A stretch of 64,000 nt of DNA from Proteiniphilum saccharofermentans (GTDB taxonomy: Bacteria > Bacteroidota > Bacteroidia > Bacteroidales > Dysgonomonadaceae). How positions within the stretch are numbered: position 1 is the stretch's first letter; every line of letters begins with the position of its first letter. Shown here one piece after another: positions 44,423-53,483 of this stretch. The position numbers and the translations under genes are program-made. The notes below the pieces were generated by a model. That model ran no database searches and was not told the origin of the DNA. It saw only the letters and a program-made list of their open reading frames with translations. The DNA lies in contig NZ_LT605205.1 of assembly GCF_900095135.1 (NCBI RefSeq), positions 3,596,001 to 3,660,000 on the forward strand, in the 5' to 3' direction.

Positions 44423-44452
44423 AAAAAAAGATTGCCCGGTTAGGGACAATCT
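44423..44452 (-). terminator. Terminator of the histone-like gene
   Basis: Read on the minus strand, AGATTGTCCC and CGGGCAATCT pair with one mismatch and are followed by seven T, 28 bases after the stop codon. The rest of the 44203-44479 gap is upstream sequence of ada. Confidence 0.85.
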
Positions 44453-44479
44453 ATATAACTTCATCGAACTTGATCAACC

Positions 44480-44653
44480 TTACTTGGCAGCTTCGATCGA
44501 TGCTTTACGGAAAGCTTTCAGTTGTTTTTCCAATTCTAACGAAGCTTTACGTGCACGGGCACCAGCAGCTTTGTTGTTGTTCTCCGTTTGAAGTTTTGCA
44601 TTTTCCTGGAACAACGCAATTTGTTCGTTGATGCTTGTCAATAATGTTTGCAT
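44480..44653 (-). CDS. Histone H1-like (Hc1-type) small basic protein
   Basis: A 57-residue protein, MQTLLTSINEQIALFQ to FRKASIEAAK, with the core NNKAAGARARKASLELEKQL. This AAGARARKxSLxxEKxLKxFRK pattern is the small histone H1/Hc1-like family widespread in Bacteroidetes, thought to bind DNA non-specifically. It is helical, strongly basic towards the C-terminus and has no membrane part. It has a good promoter (44686-44715) and its own terminator, so it is a single-gene unit. It is easily missed because of its size. Confidence 0.9.
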   Translation of the reverse strand: MQTLLTSINEQIALFQENAKLQTENNNKAAGARARKASLELEKQLKAFRKASIEAAK

Positions 44654-44685
44654 AATTCTTTATTTATTTTTTATAAAATTCCCCG

Positions 44686-44715
44686 CAAAGGTAATTGATC
44701 AAAGCTTTTCTCAAA
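44686..44715 (-). promoter_or_regulatory. Promoter of the histone-like gene
   Basis: On the minus strand, TTTG (44712-44715), an 18-base spacer and TACCTTTG (44686-44693) match the Bacteroidetes -33/-7 pair. The leader would be about 27 nt. The stretch from here to 44972 holds nothing else I can identify beyond a -7-like TATTTTTG (+) at 44854-44861. Confidence 0.7.
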
Positions 44716-44972
44716 AATTATCAGGACTTTTATTTGATTTTCTTGTGAAAATTTCCTCCTTTATCTCGTTTCAACGCTTAAAGTTCGGCTGTAAACATGC
44801 CATAAGGAGATTATATAGATCGTTATTTTTCCAAAAAATCTCTGTTTTTTATATATTTTTGCAGGGCATAAAGATACGCATCGAAAAAGTTCAACGAGTA
44901 GGCTTCTCTTTCGGCTTCCTTTTTATTTGCTATTCTGTTTCGAACTACATTCACTCTATTGTTTTTTATTTT

Positions 44973-45625
44973 ATGCTCAAATTGCAAGTTTCTACAGCTG
45001 CGTTTGCCGATACAAAACCGTATTTTCATATTTTTGACGGATTACGTGGAGTAACCGCAATTATGGTTGTATGTTTCCATATATTTGAAGCTTTTGCTAC
45101 TAGTCATATCGACCAGAGGATCAATCATGGCTGTCAATTTTTTCTTTATCCTCGCGGGATTTGTGGCAGGCTATGCTTATGACGACCGCTGGGGAAAAAT
45201 GACAACAAAAGAGTTCCTCAAAACGTAGATTTATACGTCTCCATCCAATGGTTGTGATGGGGGGGCAATCATAGGCGCCATTATGGTTGCTTTATATGGG
45301 ATGTATCCACGGTCACTATCGGAGCCCTATTGATTGCCAAACTCTTAAACGCATTATTAATTCCGGCAACACCTGGGATTGAAGTTCGAGGAATAGGTGA
45401 AATGTTCCCCTTGAATGGCCCGAGTTGGTCTTTGTTCTTCGAATATATTGGTAATATTCTCTATGCCCTATTCATCCGTAAGTTCTCTACTACAGTTCTT
45501 ACAGTGTTAGTTCTCCTGGCCGGAGACGGACTGGCAGCATTATCCTGGCTTATATCACTCTAAAGTTTTTTGATATACCTGTAAGAAGATATATCACAAA
45601 CAAGTTCCTAAAATTGAAAGGCTAA
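44973..45625 (+). pseudogene. Acyltransferase-3 family gene, decayed by several frameshifts
   Basis: Pieces of one membrane acyltransferase lie in successive frames: FHIFDGLRGVTAIMVVCFHIFEAF (frame broken near 45127), then AVNFFFILAGFVAGYAYDDRWG (to a stop near 45229), then RRFIRLHPMVVMGG (to about 45330), then GEMFPLNGPSWSLFFEYIGN (to 45563), and finally KFFDIPVRRYITNKFLK to TAA at 45623. The order matches the family (DGLRG start, FFFxLSGF helix, RRxxRLxP box, PLxxPxWSLxxE box). The total is about 215 codons where intact members have 330-380, so internal deletion has also occurred. The gene is inactive. Confidence 0.85.
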
Positions 45626-45660
45626 TATTCAAAGAAATAATGACTCCCATGTTTGATTGA

Positions 45661-47229
45661 TTAGCGGAATAAATAATTATGTTCATTCCTTTTAAATCGA
45701 TATCGACGTCTCGGGACTGGAATGGGATCTTGTACAGATATCTCCCATCTCAGTAAGTTCTCTACCATTTCATCTTTAATACTCTTATAAGACTGACTCC
45801 CGAAGAGATTATCCAGTAGTTCGGATGGATCATCTTTCAGGTTATAAAGCTGACCATTTCCATCCATATCATATACCAATTTCCAATCACCTTTGCGAAG
45901 CATACGTATGGTACCACTTTGTGTCCATGTGTTCAGTTCGTCAAAAAATAATCCTTTTTTACCGACAGCACCTTCTTCCTGATAGTCGGTAGTGTCATCC
46001 CGGGTATAATACATTCCACCAAATCCATCCTGAACCATCACGCTCTCAAACTCTTTTTCGGGGTAGTCTTTTCCCTGCAACAGTGGCCATAAGCTACGTC
46101 CTTGTACGCCCATCGGAATATCGGCACCCATCACTTCACAAATCGTGGGAAAAATATCGATGATACTCACATGTCCGTCATGTGGCACTGCCGAGGCCTT
46201 TATTCCCGGACCAACCCATTGCATGGGGATACGGGCAATAGCATCATCCAGCCCTACCCCTTTCTTCATCAGACCATACTCTCCCACATAATCGCCGTGG
46301 TCGGCAAGAAACAGGATAATCGTATTATCATACACCCCTTTCTCTTTCAACTCGCCTATAAAACGGGCCAGTTGGTCGTCTATCATCCGCAACATCCCAT
46401 GGTAGATGGAACGCAGCCGCTGCAAGTTCTCCTGATAACCGACATGCCCTTGCGCCATCATCTCCGAAAGCAGGAGATATTCTTCCCCTTTTATCTTCAT
46501 ATCGTCCGCACTGCTCCGCATCAGAGGCAATGATTCAGGTGGAAACATGGAATAATAGGGTTCACACGTCTGATATGGATTATGCGGCTCCGCAATGGAA
46601 AACCATATTAAAAAAGGTTTATCCGACAGTGAACCGATCCATTGGGTAGCATCGTCGACCATCCGATAAGGCAACTGTCCCTCTATTCCATAGGGAGCAG
46701 GTTTCATATCAGCATACATATCAAGTGTTTTCAAATATTCATCGAATGCTTTGCCGATCTCGCTCTTATTTTCCGAATCCTGCCCATCATGATTATAAGG
46801 ACTCCAATAGTCTACACGGTCGGGAGAAAGATGAGAATGATTCTTCCCGATCAGTGCTGTCACATAACCTTGTTCCCTGGCCACATCAAAGAGATCTTTC
46901 GTATAAAAGGCATCTCTAAGATTGTGGTTGGATCGCACGTGTGTCGCACTGGGGAATCTTCCCGTCAACATAGAGACTCGGGCGGGACCACTTGCAGGAG
47001 CAGCTGTATATGCTCGGTTAAACCAAGTTCCTTGTCCAGCCAGACTATCGACGAAAGGCATCGTATTTAACGGATATCCTTCACGTCGCATTAAATCGAC
47101 TCGCAGCTGATCTGCCATAATGATAATGACGTTGGGATTTTGGAGAATCTCTTGCCCAATTACAGGGAATAATACAAAGATCGAAACTGATATTCCTGCA
47201 AATGTTTTCCTATCGAATTTGTCTGTCAT
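45661..47229 (-). CDS. Sulfatase of the Ser-type (formylglycine from Ser80)
   Basis: The 522-residue exported enzyme begins with a signal peptide (about 10-27). The metal-binding NVIIIMADQLRVD lies near 33-45, and the activation motif is S-G-P-A-R (80-84) followed by MLTGRFPS. The first residue is Ser, so an anaerobic radical-SAM maturase (anSME) rather than an FGE-type oxidase would make the formylglycine. A second metal site, FLADHGDYVGEYG, follows. It would remove sulfate esters from a glycan. It is the last gene of the minus-strand polysaccharide locus, 171 bases after the GH51 genes, and could have its own promoter in the TTAA-rich gap. Confidence 0.9.
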   Translation of the reverse strand: MTDKFDRKTFAGISVSIFVLFPVIGQEILQNPNVIIIMADQLRVDLMRREGYPLNTMPFVDSLAGQGTWFNRAYTAAPASGPARVSMLTGRFPSATHVRSNHNLRDAFYTKDLFDVAREQGYVTALIGKNHSHLSPDRVDYWSPYNHDGQDSENKSEIGKAFDEYLKTLDMYADMKPAPYGIEGQLPYRMVDDATQWIGSLSDKPFLIWFSIAEPHNPYQTCEPYYSMFPPESLPLMRSSADDMKIKGEEYLLLSEMMAQGHVGYQENLQRLRSIYHGMLRMIDDQLARFIGELKEKGVYDNTIILFLADHGDYVGEYGLMKKGVGLDDAIARIPMQWVGPGIKASAVPHDGHVSIIDIFPTICEVMGADIPMGVQGRSLWPLLQGKDYPEKEFESVMVQDGFGGMYYTRDDTTDYQEEGAVGKKGLFFDELNTWTQSGTIRMLRKGDWKLVYDMDGNGQLYNLKDDPSELLDNLFGSQSYKSIKDEMVENLLRWEISVQDPIPVPRRRYRFKRNEHNYLFR

Positions 47230-47278
47230 AATATGTTTCTTTCTGATCCAGATTTAAAAATTATGCACCAACATCGTT

Positions 47279-47300
47279 GTATTAATTAATTAATTAATTT
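47279..47300. repeat. TTAA microsatellite upstream of the sulfatase
   Basis: Five tandem TTAA/ATTA units, about 50 bases before the sulfatase start codon. Slippage here could change promoter or leader spacing. Confidence 0.6.
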
Positions 47301-47400
47301 ATCCACGCCATTGATTGGAACAAAGATATAAAATAATTTAAACAGGTCTATGACCCATTGCTACGTTAACTCTAAAAAAACCAGCCAATAAACATCTAAA

Positions 47401-49002
47401 TTATCCTTTCTTATATTGAATAAGAATGAACCCACATGGGGATATAATGATTTTCGAATTCAAATGTTTTCTGGACAGATTTATCATTTGTGGAGATATA
47501 TGTTCCCTCATATCTTCCGAATTCCCAGCATTAATATCATCATTCTCGATTTTCCACATTGTAACAGGCACATAACCTCCAGGCATCTCTATTTTGATTT
47601 CCTGTTTCTTGAGATGTGAACGGTTTATCAATACAAGATTAATAACATTATCATCAGTTCTCACAGCTACGCCATCAATGTAAGCCACATCAACATCCTC
47701 AGTTAAGAGTTCATTATCGAAATTACCTCCAATAGCTAATTCTTGAACTGGCAAAGTTACTTTAGGTCCGTCTATGTAGATATTCATTTTTTCTCCGGAC
47801 ATATGCTTCCGGTAAAGATCGAAAACATGATAAATCGTACTTTTATAAGCATCTTCATCTCCAACAGATCGAACTAATCCATGCCCATTTACAGGAAATA
47901 TATAATTGGCCATTCCTACATATGGACTCTGTCGAATAAAAACATTTAACATCCCGGCTGTTGTCACTACATCAAACAATCGCCTAGTATCATTTCTGGT
48001 GAAAGAATATTTCTCATTCTCAAAAACAGAGTGCCTACAATTCCATTCATCAATGCTTAATCGTATGGGATTATCTATTCGATCGAACAGCCTGTTCACC
48101 TTATCGAAAAGAATCGCATTCTTTGAGATTTGCATTTCGGCTTTTACCGGGGAAAAAATAGTGTAAAGTGGGTCTTGCAGCTTCCCTTCTTTTATTTTTG
48201 CCCCCATATAAAAATGCATAGTTAAAAAATCAATTAGATTACCATTCTTTTCAAGTACTTTTTTATTCCAATCATAAACATGCCCTACCGCCAAAAGGCT
48301 CAAGTCGGGATATAATGATTTGAAACAAGAAGCCCATTGGTTTAACTTATGCGAATAGAATTCTGCCGTTTCTGCTTTGTGAATACCATAAGAACCATAG
48401 TTTTCATTACCTATACACCAATACTTTACATTATAGGGATCGGCATGTCCATTGGCGATCCGCTTCATGCCAAATGCAGTTTCGGAAGAACCATTTACAT
48501 ATTCAATCCAATTTAACGCGTCACCCAACGATGCGGCATAATCAGGATGATTACTCATATTAAAATTGATATAAGGTTCAGTCCCTATTCTTTGACACCA
48601 TTGAAGGAATTCATCCGTTCCAAAAAGATTTGTATCAACTCCTCCCCAACGGATACAATTAATTACTGGTCGTTTTTCTTTCGGTCCAATACCATTTTCC
48701 CAGTCATATTCATGAATATATGTACCAGCAGGCCATCGGACCACTGGCATCTGAAGTGATTTCAATAATTCAAAAACTGCCGGATTTTCTTCATTTTTCT
48801 CATTAAGTAACCCTCCATATATTATTTTATCATTACAATCTTCCAACATTTGCCCATAAATCATCGGATCAACAGTCTCCGGGTTGTCAGGGATTTCAAC
48901 TGATACCTTTGTCACATGTACTACTGTTTTCTTATTAGTTGCAAAACTCGGGGAAAAACATGCGACACATATAAAGATAATTACAATCTTTTCTATTGTC
49001 AT
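47401..49002 (-). CDS. GH51-like alpha-L-arabinofuranosidase (paralogue 1)
   Basis: The protein of about 533 residues has a signal peptide (MTIEKIVIIFICVACFSPSFA). Its barrel carries the GH51 pattern VRWPAGTYIHEYDWENGIGP, the acid/base Glu in CIGNENYG and the nucleophile Glu in LSIDEWNCRHS. A C-terminal beta-domain follows (LVLINRSHLKKQEIKIEM). It would release arabinofuranosyl side groups in the periplasm. The start at 49002 places the signal peptide first and lies 13 bases after the upstream stop; earlier ATGs overlap that gene. It is closely similar in order and motifs to the next enzyme, so the two arose by tandem duplication. Confidence 0.88.
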   Translation of the reverse strand: MTIEKIVIIFICVACFSPSFATNKKTVVHVTKVSVEIPDNPETVDPMIYGQMLEDCNDKIIYGGLLNEKNEENPAVFELLKSLQMPVVRWPAGTYIHEYDWENGIGPKEKRPVINCIRWGGVDTNLFGTDEFLQWCQRIGTEPYINFNMSNHPDYAASLGDALNWIEYVNGSSETAFGMKRIANGHADPYNVKYWCIGNENYGSYGIHKAETAEFYSHKLNQWASCFKSLYPDLSLLAVGHVYDWNKKVLEKNGNLIDFLTMHFYMGAKIKEGKLQDPLYTIFSPVKAEMQISKNAILFDKVNRLFDRIDNPIRLSIDEWNCRHSVFENEKYSFTRNDTRRLFDVVTTAGMLNVFIRQSPYVGMANYIFPVNGHGLVRSVGDEDAYKSTIYHVFDLYRKHMSGEKMNIYIDGPKVTLPVQELAIGGNFDNELLTEDVDVAYIDGVAVRTDDNVINLVLINRSHLKKQEIKIEMPGGYVPVTMWKIENDDINAGNSEDMREHISPQMINLSRKHLNSKIIISPCGFILIQYKKG

Positions 49003-49015
49003 ATTATTTATGCCT

Positions 49016-50623
49016 TTATTTAATGCTTTCATATTTAACCATAATAAATCCACAGGGGGATATTGTAATAGTCGAATTCAATTTTTTTCCCGAAAGACTT
49101 ACTACTTGTGGAGAAATATTGTCCCTCTCATTTTCCGAGTTCACTGCATTGATATCGCTACCCTGAATTTTCCACATTGTAACAGGGACATAACCATCAG
49201 GGGCCTTTATTTTAACTTCTTGTTCACGAAGATGGGAGCGATTAATCAATGCAATATGCATAACACCATCCTCTGACATTACAGCTGTCCCATCTATATA
49301 ATTCAATATTATACTACCTGTATTAAGATCTTTACTTATATCTCCGGCAACAGACAATTTATTAACAGGCATAGAAATTTCTGTACCCTTTATATTTAAA
49401 TCCAACTTTTTCCCAGTCATATATTTCCGGTATAATTCGAAAATATAATAGATCGGGGTCTTATATGCATCCTCGTTCCCAACAGTTTTAATCATACCGT
49501 GACCATTTACCGGAAATATATAATTTGCCATTCCTACATACGGACTCTGTCGAATAAAAACATTTAACATCCCAGCTATTGTTACGATATCGAATAATCT
49601 TCTGGGATCATTTCTCGTAAAGACATATTTTTCTCCATCAAATACAGAATGACGACAATTCCACTCGTCAATACTGAATCGTATAGGGCTGTCTGTGCGC
49701 CCGTATTGATTATTGATTGCATTTAACAATTCTGCATTCTTTTGAAGATGAATTTCTACCTTAGCCGGTGAAAATAATGTATGCTCCGGATCTTGAAGTC
49801 TTTCATCTCTAACCTTTGCACCCATATAAAAATGTTTCGTAAGAAAATCAATTAGTTTTCCATTTCTCTGTAAAACAGTATCGTTCCAATGGTAAGTATG
49901 ACCCACTCCTAGTAACTGTAGTTCCGGGTATTGATAACGAATAGCACTAGCCCATCTGTGAAGCCTATCTGCGTATTGTTTGGCGGTTTCTTCTGTATGT
50001 CTTCCCCACGGACCATAATTTTCATTTCCTATTCCCCAATATTTTACTCCGTAAGGTTCTTCATGTCCGTAGAGTGCTCTTTTCTTTCCAAAAGTGGTTT
50101 CAGTCGAACCGTTTACATATTCGATCCAACTCAAAGCATCTCCCAACGATGCCCCATATACGGGATCATTTCCCATATTGAAGTTTATATAGGGTTCTGT
50201 CCCAATTTTTTTGCACCATTGTAAAAATTCATCTGTGCCAAATTGGTGGGTTTCTATCCCTTTCCATGCAAATTCATCCACGACAGGTCTCTCTTCTTTC
50301 GGGCCAATCCCCTTCTTCCAATCATATTCATGAACGTAGGTACCACCCGGCCACCTCATCACCGGCATATCGAGTGGTTTCAATAGTTCATTTACTTTAC
50401 TGTTTTCTGTACCATCCTCATTTATAAGCCCTCCATAAATAATTTTATCATTACAATCTTCCAGCATTTGTCCATAAATCATGGGATCTATGGACACCGG
50501 ATTATCCGGAATTACTATTGATACTGTCGTAGGGTGTTTGTCTGTTTTTTGTGCGTATATAACCGACAGAGGAATACAAAATAACAAACAGAGAAACAAA
50601 GATTTATTTTTTACTAAATTCAT
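49016..50623 (-). CDS. GH51-like alpha-L-arabinofuranosidase (paralogue 2)
   Basis: The 535-residue protein has a clear signal peptide (FLCLLFCIPLSVIYA, cut before QKTDK). It carries the same catalytic layout as its neighbour: MRWPGGTYVHEYDWKKGIGP, acid/base GIGNENYGPWG, nucleophile FSIDEWNCRHSVF. Many stretches, such as YGQMLEDCNDKIIYGGL, are identical between the two, while other regions differ, which suggests divergence in substrate preference. It ends 13 bases before the paralogue's start and begins 13 bases after the MFS transporter stop, so it belongs to one operon. Confidence 0.9.
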   Translation of the reverse strand: MNLVKNKSLFLCLLFCIPLSVIYAQKTDKHPTTVSIVIPDNPVSIDPMIYGQMLEDCNDKIIYGGLINEDGTENSKVNELLKPLDMPVMRWPGGTYVHEYDWKKGIGPKEERPVVDEFAWKGIETHQFGTDEFLQWCKKIGTEPYINFNMGNDPVYGASLGDALSWIEYVNGSTETTFGKKRALYGHEEPYGVKYWGIGNENYGPWGRHTEETAKQYADRLHRWASAIRYQYPELQLLGVGHTYHWNDTVLQRNGKLIDFLTKHFYMGAKVRDERLQDPEHTLFSPAKVEIHLQKNAELLNAINNQYGRTDSPIRFSIDEWNCRHSVFDGEKYVFTRNDPRRLFDIVTIAGMLNVFIRQSPYVGMANYIFPVNGHGMIKTVGNEDAYKTPIYYIFELYRKYMTGKKLDLNIKGTEISMPVNKLSVAGDISKDLNTGSIILNYIDGTAVMSEDGVMHIALINRSHLREQEVKIKAPDGYVPVTMWKIQGSDINAVNSENERDNISPQVVSLSGKKLNSTITISPCGFIMVKYESIK

Positions 50624-50636
50624 TTTACAAATTGTT

Positions 50637-51917
50637 TTAATTATTAAAATTTCTGATGACTCCCAGTTTGCCTACCAGTAATTGTACACAAAAGAAACTA
50701 ATAAGATAGGCACCTCCGATATACATAAATATGGGCATGTAGGAATGTGAGGTTATCGTACTCCCTATCACTTGCTGGGAGATAACACCTGTTATACCAC
50801 CCAGTGTACCGCCTATACCCGTCAGGGTTGCCTGTACTTGTTTGGGATAAATTTCCGAAGGTATAGTGATGTTTGCCCAGAGTCCATGTGACAACATAAT
50901 CCCTGATATAAGTAATACAGCGACGATGGGATTTGCTCCCGAAAACAAGAAGAAACACAACAGAGGAATGAGAACAGAAGCTGTGACCATAACTGTTTTT
51001 CTTGATTTGTTCAATGTCCATCCCCGCCTTTCAATTAACAATTTAGGAATATAGCCTCCAAGTATTGTCCCTAGTCCCATTGCCGTATAGGGTAACCAGG
51101 CGGCGAAACCCAACTCTTTCAAAGATAGACCTTGTACGTCTTGCAGATATTTCGGTATCCAAAAAAGCAGAAAATAGGTAACCGGGTCAATAAAAATTCT
51201 CGCAGAAAAACATCCCCAGGTTTCTTTCTTTTTAAGCAAGTCCTTTAGTTTTATTTTTTCCTCTCCCTCTCTTTCGGTTTTAGGAGTATCATCCTGGAGG
51301 ATATATTCCTTTTCCTCCTGTGTAATATTAGGATGATCTTGCGGCCTATGATAATTCCTTAACCAAAAAAACAGCCAAACAAAACCCAGTATCCCAGTTG
51401 CTAAAAAGGCAATCCTCCATCCAAAAGCTAACGCAAGGAAAGAGACTAACGGTACAGCTACAGCAGCACCGATGGCTGTACCTGCATTAAATATGCCTAT
51501 TGCCAACGCCCTTTCCTTTAAAGGAAACCATTCGGTTGAAGCTTTTACTCCTGCAGGGAAATTTGCGGATTCGGTAATTCCCAGAAAGAATCGGACTATT
51601 GAGAATTGTGCCAAAGAATGTACCACGGCATGCATCGCTGCAACAAATGACCAGCTTCCCACAGCTATACCAAAACCTTTTCTTGTACCTATCCTGTCTA
51701 TAATCTTACCGCTGAGGGCATACATCAATGTATAACTAAATACAAAAACCGAAGTAAGATTGGCATAATCAATATCCGACCAGTTAAACTCCCCTTGAAT
51801 CGTTGATGCCAAGATCGCAAAAGCATTCCTGTCCAAAGCATTTAGACCTGAAGCCAAACATAGCAAAAGTGCAATTTTCCATCTCAGATTTCCATTGTCA
51901 AAATAAACTCTCTTCAT
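50637..51917 (-). CDS. MFS transporter, hexuronate/anion symporter-like (ExuT type)
   Basis: The 426-residue protein has 12 predicted membrane helices and the anion:cation symporter pattern: an N-terminal LNALDRNAFAIL with the charged residue in helix 1, the GxxxDRxGxRxG-like loop GKIIDRIGTRKG, and an FLGITESANFPAGVKASTEWF helix typical of ExuT/GudP-like proteins. It would take sugar acids or similar monomers into the cytoplasm. It overlaps the FAD-dependent enzyme gene by 4 bases. A hexuronate-type carrier here hints at an acidic glycan. Confidence 0.88.
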   Translation of the reverse strand: MKRVYFDNGNLRWKIALLLCLASGLNALDRNAFAILASTIQGEFNWSDIDYANLTSVFVFSYTLMYALSGKIIDRIGTRKGFGIAVGSWSFVAAMHAVVHSLAQFSIVRFFLGITESANFPAGVKASTEWFPLKERALAIGIFNAGTAIGAAVAVPLVSFLALAFGWRIAFLATGILGFVWLFFWLRNYHRPQDHPNITQEEKEYILQDDTPKTEREGEEKIKLKDLLKKKETWGCFSARIFIDPVTYFLLFWIPKYLQDVQGLSLKELGFAAWLPYTAMGLGTILGGYIPKLLIERRGWTLNKSRKTVMVTASVLIPLLCFFLFSGANPIVAVLLISGIMLSHGLWANITIPSEIYPKQVQATLTGIGGTLGGITGVISQQVIGSTITSHSYMPIFMYIGGAYLISFFCVQLLVGKLGVIRNFNN

Positions 51918-53401
51918 TTTTTCGTCCTAAAAGGGTTATAATGTTCTGCTTGCCGTCCATCACTATTTTCTGAATCTAATATCAAATCGGGATCGACCAT
52001 CTCCCCTATATTTTCATTCAGCAGATATTGTCCTTGTTCTACCAGTTCTTTTCTTAATTGTTTAATATTAATTTCACGCGTGCCACATTTATTATGGCAT
52101 GCCATTGCAACGGCGACACCGGCAGCTTGCCCCATCGCCGTACAGGTAGCCATTACACGAATGGAGCCATGCGCAATATGTGTTGCGGAGATGGGTCGTC
52201 CTGCAACCAACAGGTTCTTCAGATTTTTGGGGATCAGGCAACGGTAAGGAATCTCATATACCGATTTCCCGGAACCTGTGAAGATTTGCTTTTTTCCATG
52301 CGGAGGATGGATATCTATGGCAAAAGTTCCACAGGCTATACCGTCTTCAAACGAAGCACTGTTCAAAACCTCCTGTTCAGTCAATACATAATCACCGGCT
52401 ATTCTCCTGGTTTCACGGATTCCGACTTGGATACCGCTATCAAGAATGTATGAGCTCTCGAAACCTCCAATATACTTTTGAAGAAATGCATGTACTTCTA
52501 ATACTTGTTTTCGCAAAGCAACTTCAGCCCGGGTTATATCCGCAGTCTTTGTCCCATCGATATTCTGTATACGGGTAGTATTAACGCAGAATACCCCCGG
52601 GATGGGTAGTTCGTACATAAGGATACGAGGGGCTACCTCCGAATGTAACATCCCGGAATCTTTAGCTTCCTGCACCATCTGGTTCATCCCGAGGAAAGCA
52701 ATTGCCTTTTGCTTATCAATTTGCTCATCACTTGGAGAATCTTTCAGTATGTTCCTGTTCTTTTTCATCCAATTACGCAGTTGCTCCACATCAGCTCCGC
52801 CCACCCTGAAATAGAGGGTTGCCGGCTGCATAGAACCATCTTCGTCTTTTCCCTTTGCAAAAGGCACACCCGAAAAGGCTGCGACATCGGCGTCGCCTGT
52901 ACAATCTACAATATATTTGGGGCAAATAGCCTGACGTCCCGATTTATTTTCAATGATCACCGATCCTACAACCCCATTGGCAACATTCGCATCGACTATC
53001 CATGTATGAAAAAGCAGTTCTACACCCGCTTCTTCCAACATTTCGATAAGAATGATCTTTGCCCTTTCCGCATCGAAAGGTGTCATAGACGCATTATCAA
53101 AAGTCAAGTCAGCTACATGCCCTAAGGAAGCACCCCCCTGTTTCATACGGTCTACAAATTCTTCGGCAATTCCACGGATTACCTGATTGCCATTTTCATC
53201 ATGGAATGTAAAAAACGGGTTTACCATTGCCGTAGTCAAGTTACCGCCGGGAAATCCATATCTTTCGATAAGCATTGTTTTAACACCCGACCGTGCAGCA
53301 GCAATTGCTGCACCTATTCCTGCAGGACCTCCTCCAGCAACTAAAACGTCCGGTCTTGCGATTATCGGAATTTCTCTTTGTTTTTCTATAATATGTTCCA
53401 T
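51914..53401 (-). CDS. FAD-dependent oxidoreductase (FAD_oxidored type)
   Basis: The 495-residue protein starts with a Rossmann FAD-binding motif, DVLVAGGGPAGIGAAIAAAR (about 18-37), followed by ERYGFPGGNLTT, then YIVDCTGDADVAAFSG and a late PISATHIAHGSIRVMATCTA that closes the flavin site. This family occurs in many Bacteroidetes polysaccharide loci with unknown sugar or uronate-like substrates. No signal peptide is evident, so it probably acts in the cytoplasm on the product imported by the MFS carrier it overlaps. It is preceded by a strong hairpin that separates it from susD. Confidence 0.88.
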   Translation of the reverse strand: MEHIIEKQREIPIIARPDVLVAGGGPAGIGAAIAAARSGVKTMLIERYGFPGGNLTTAMVNPFFTFHDENGNQVIRGIAEEFVDRMKQGGASLGHVADLTFDNASMTPFDAERAKIILIEMLEEAGVELLFHTWIVDANVANGVVGSVIIENKSGRQAICPKYIVDCTGDADVAAFSGVPFAKGKDEDGSMQPATLYFRVGGADVEQLRNWMKKNRNILKDSPSDEQIDKQKAIAFLGMNQMVQEAKDSGMLHSEVAPRILMYELPIPGVFCVNTTRIQNIDGTKTADITRAEVALRKQVLEVHAFLQKYIGGFESSYILDSGIQVGIRETRRIAGDYVLTEQEVLNSASFEDGIACGTFAIDIHPPHGKKQIFTGSGKSVYEIPYRCLIPKNLKNLLVAGRPISATHIAHGSIRVMATCTAMGQAAGVAVAMACHNKCGTREINIKQLRKELVEQGQYLLNENIGEMVDPDLILDSENSDGRQAEHYNPFRTKK

Positions 53402-53420
53402 TATAGCAGTGTTTTATAAG

Positions 53421-53455
53421 GCTGTAATAGAAGATAGCAATTCCTCTATTACAGC
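53421..53455 (-). other. Intercistronic hairpin between susD and the FAD-oxidoreductase gene
   Basis: GCTGTAATAGA pairs perfectly with TCTATTACAGC (11 bp) around a 13-base loop in the 82-base gap. With no T-run after it, it may block RNA decay from the 3' side or cause partial termination, so that susCD mRNA exceeds that of the downstream genes. Confidence 0.7.
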
Positions 53456-53483
53456 TCATTTGTTTATAAATATGGAAAAGTGA

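Noticed and set aside
44207-44464. An 85-codon minus-strand frame between ada and the histone-like gene.
   Set aside because: It reads through the hairpin and T-run of the histone gene's terminator and shows no known motif.
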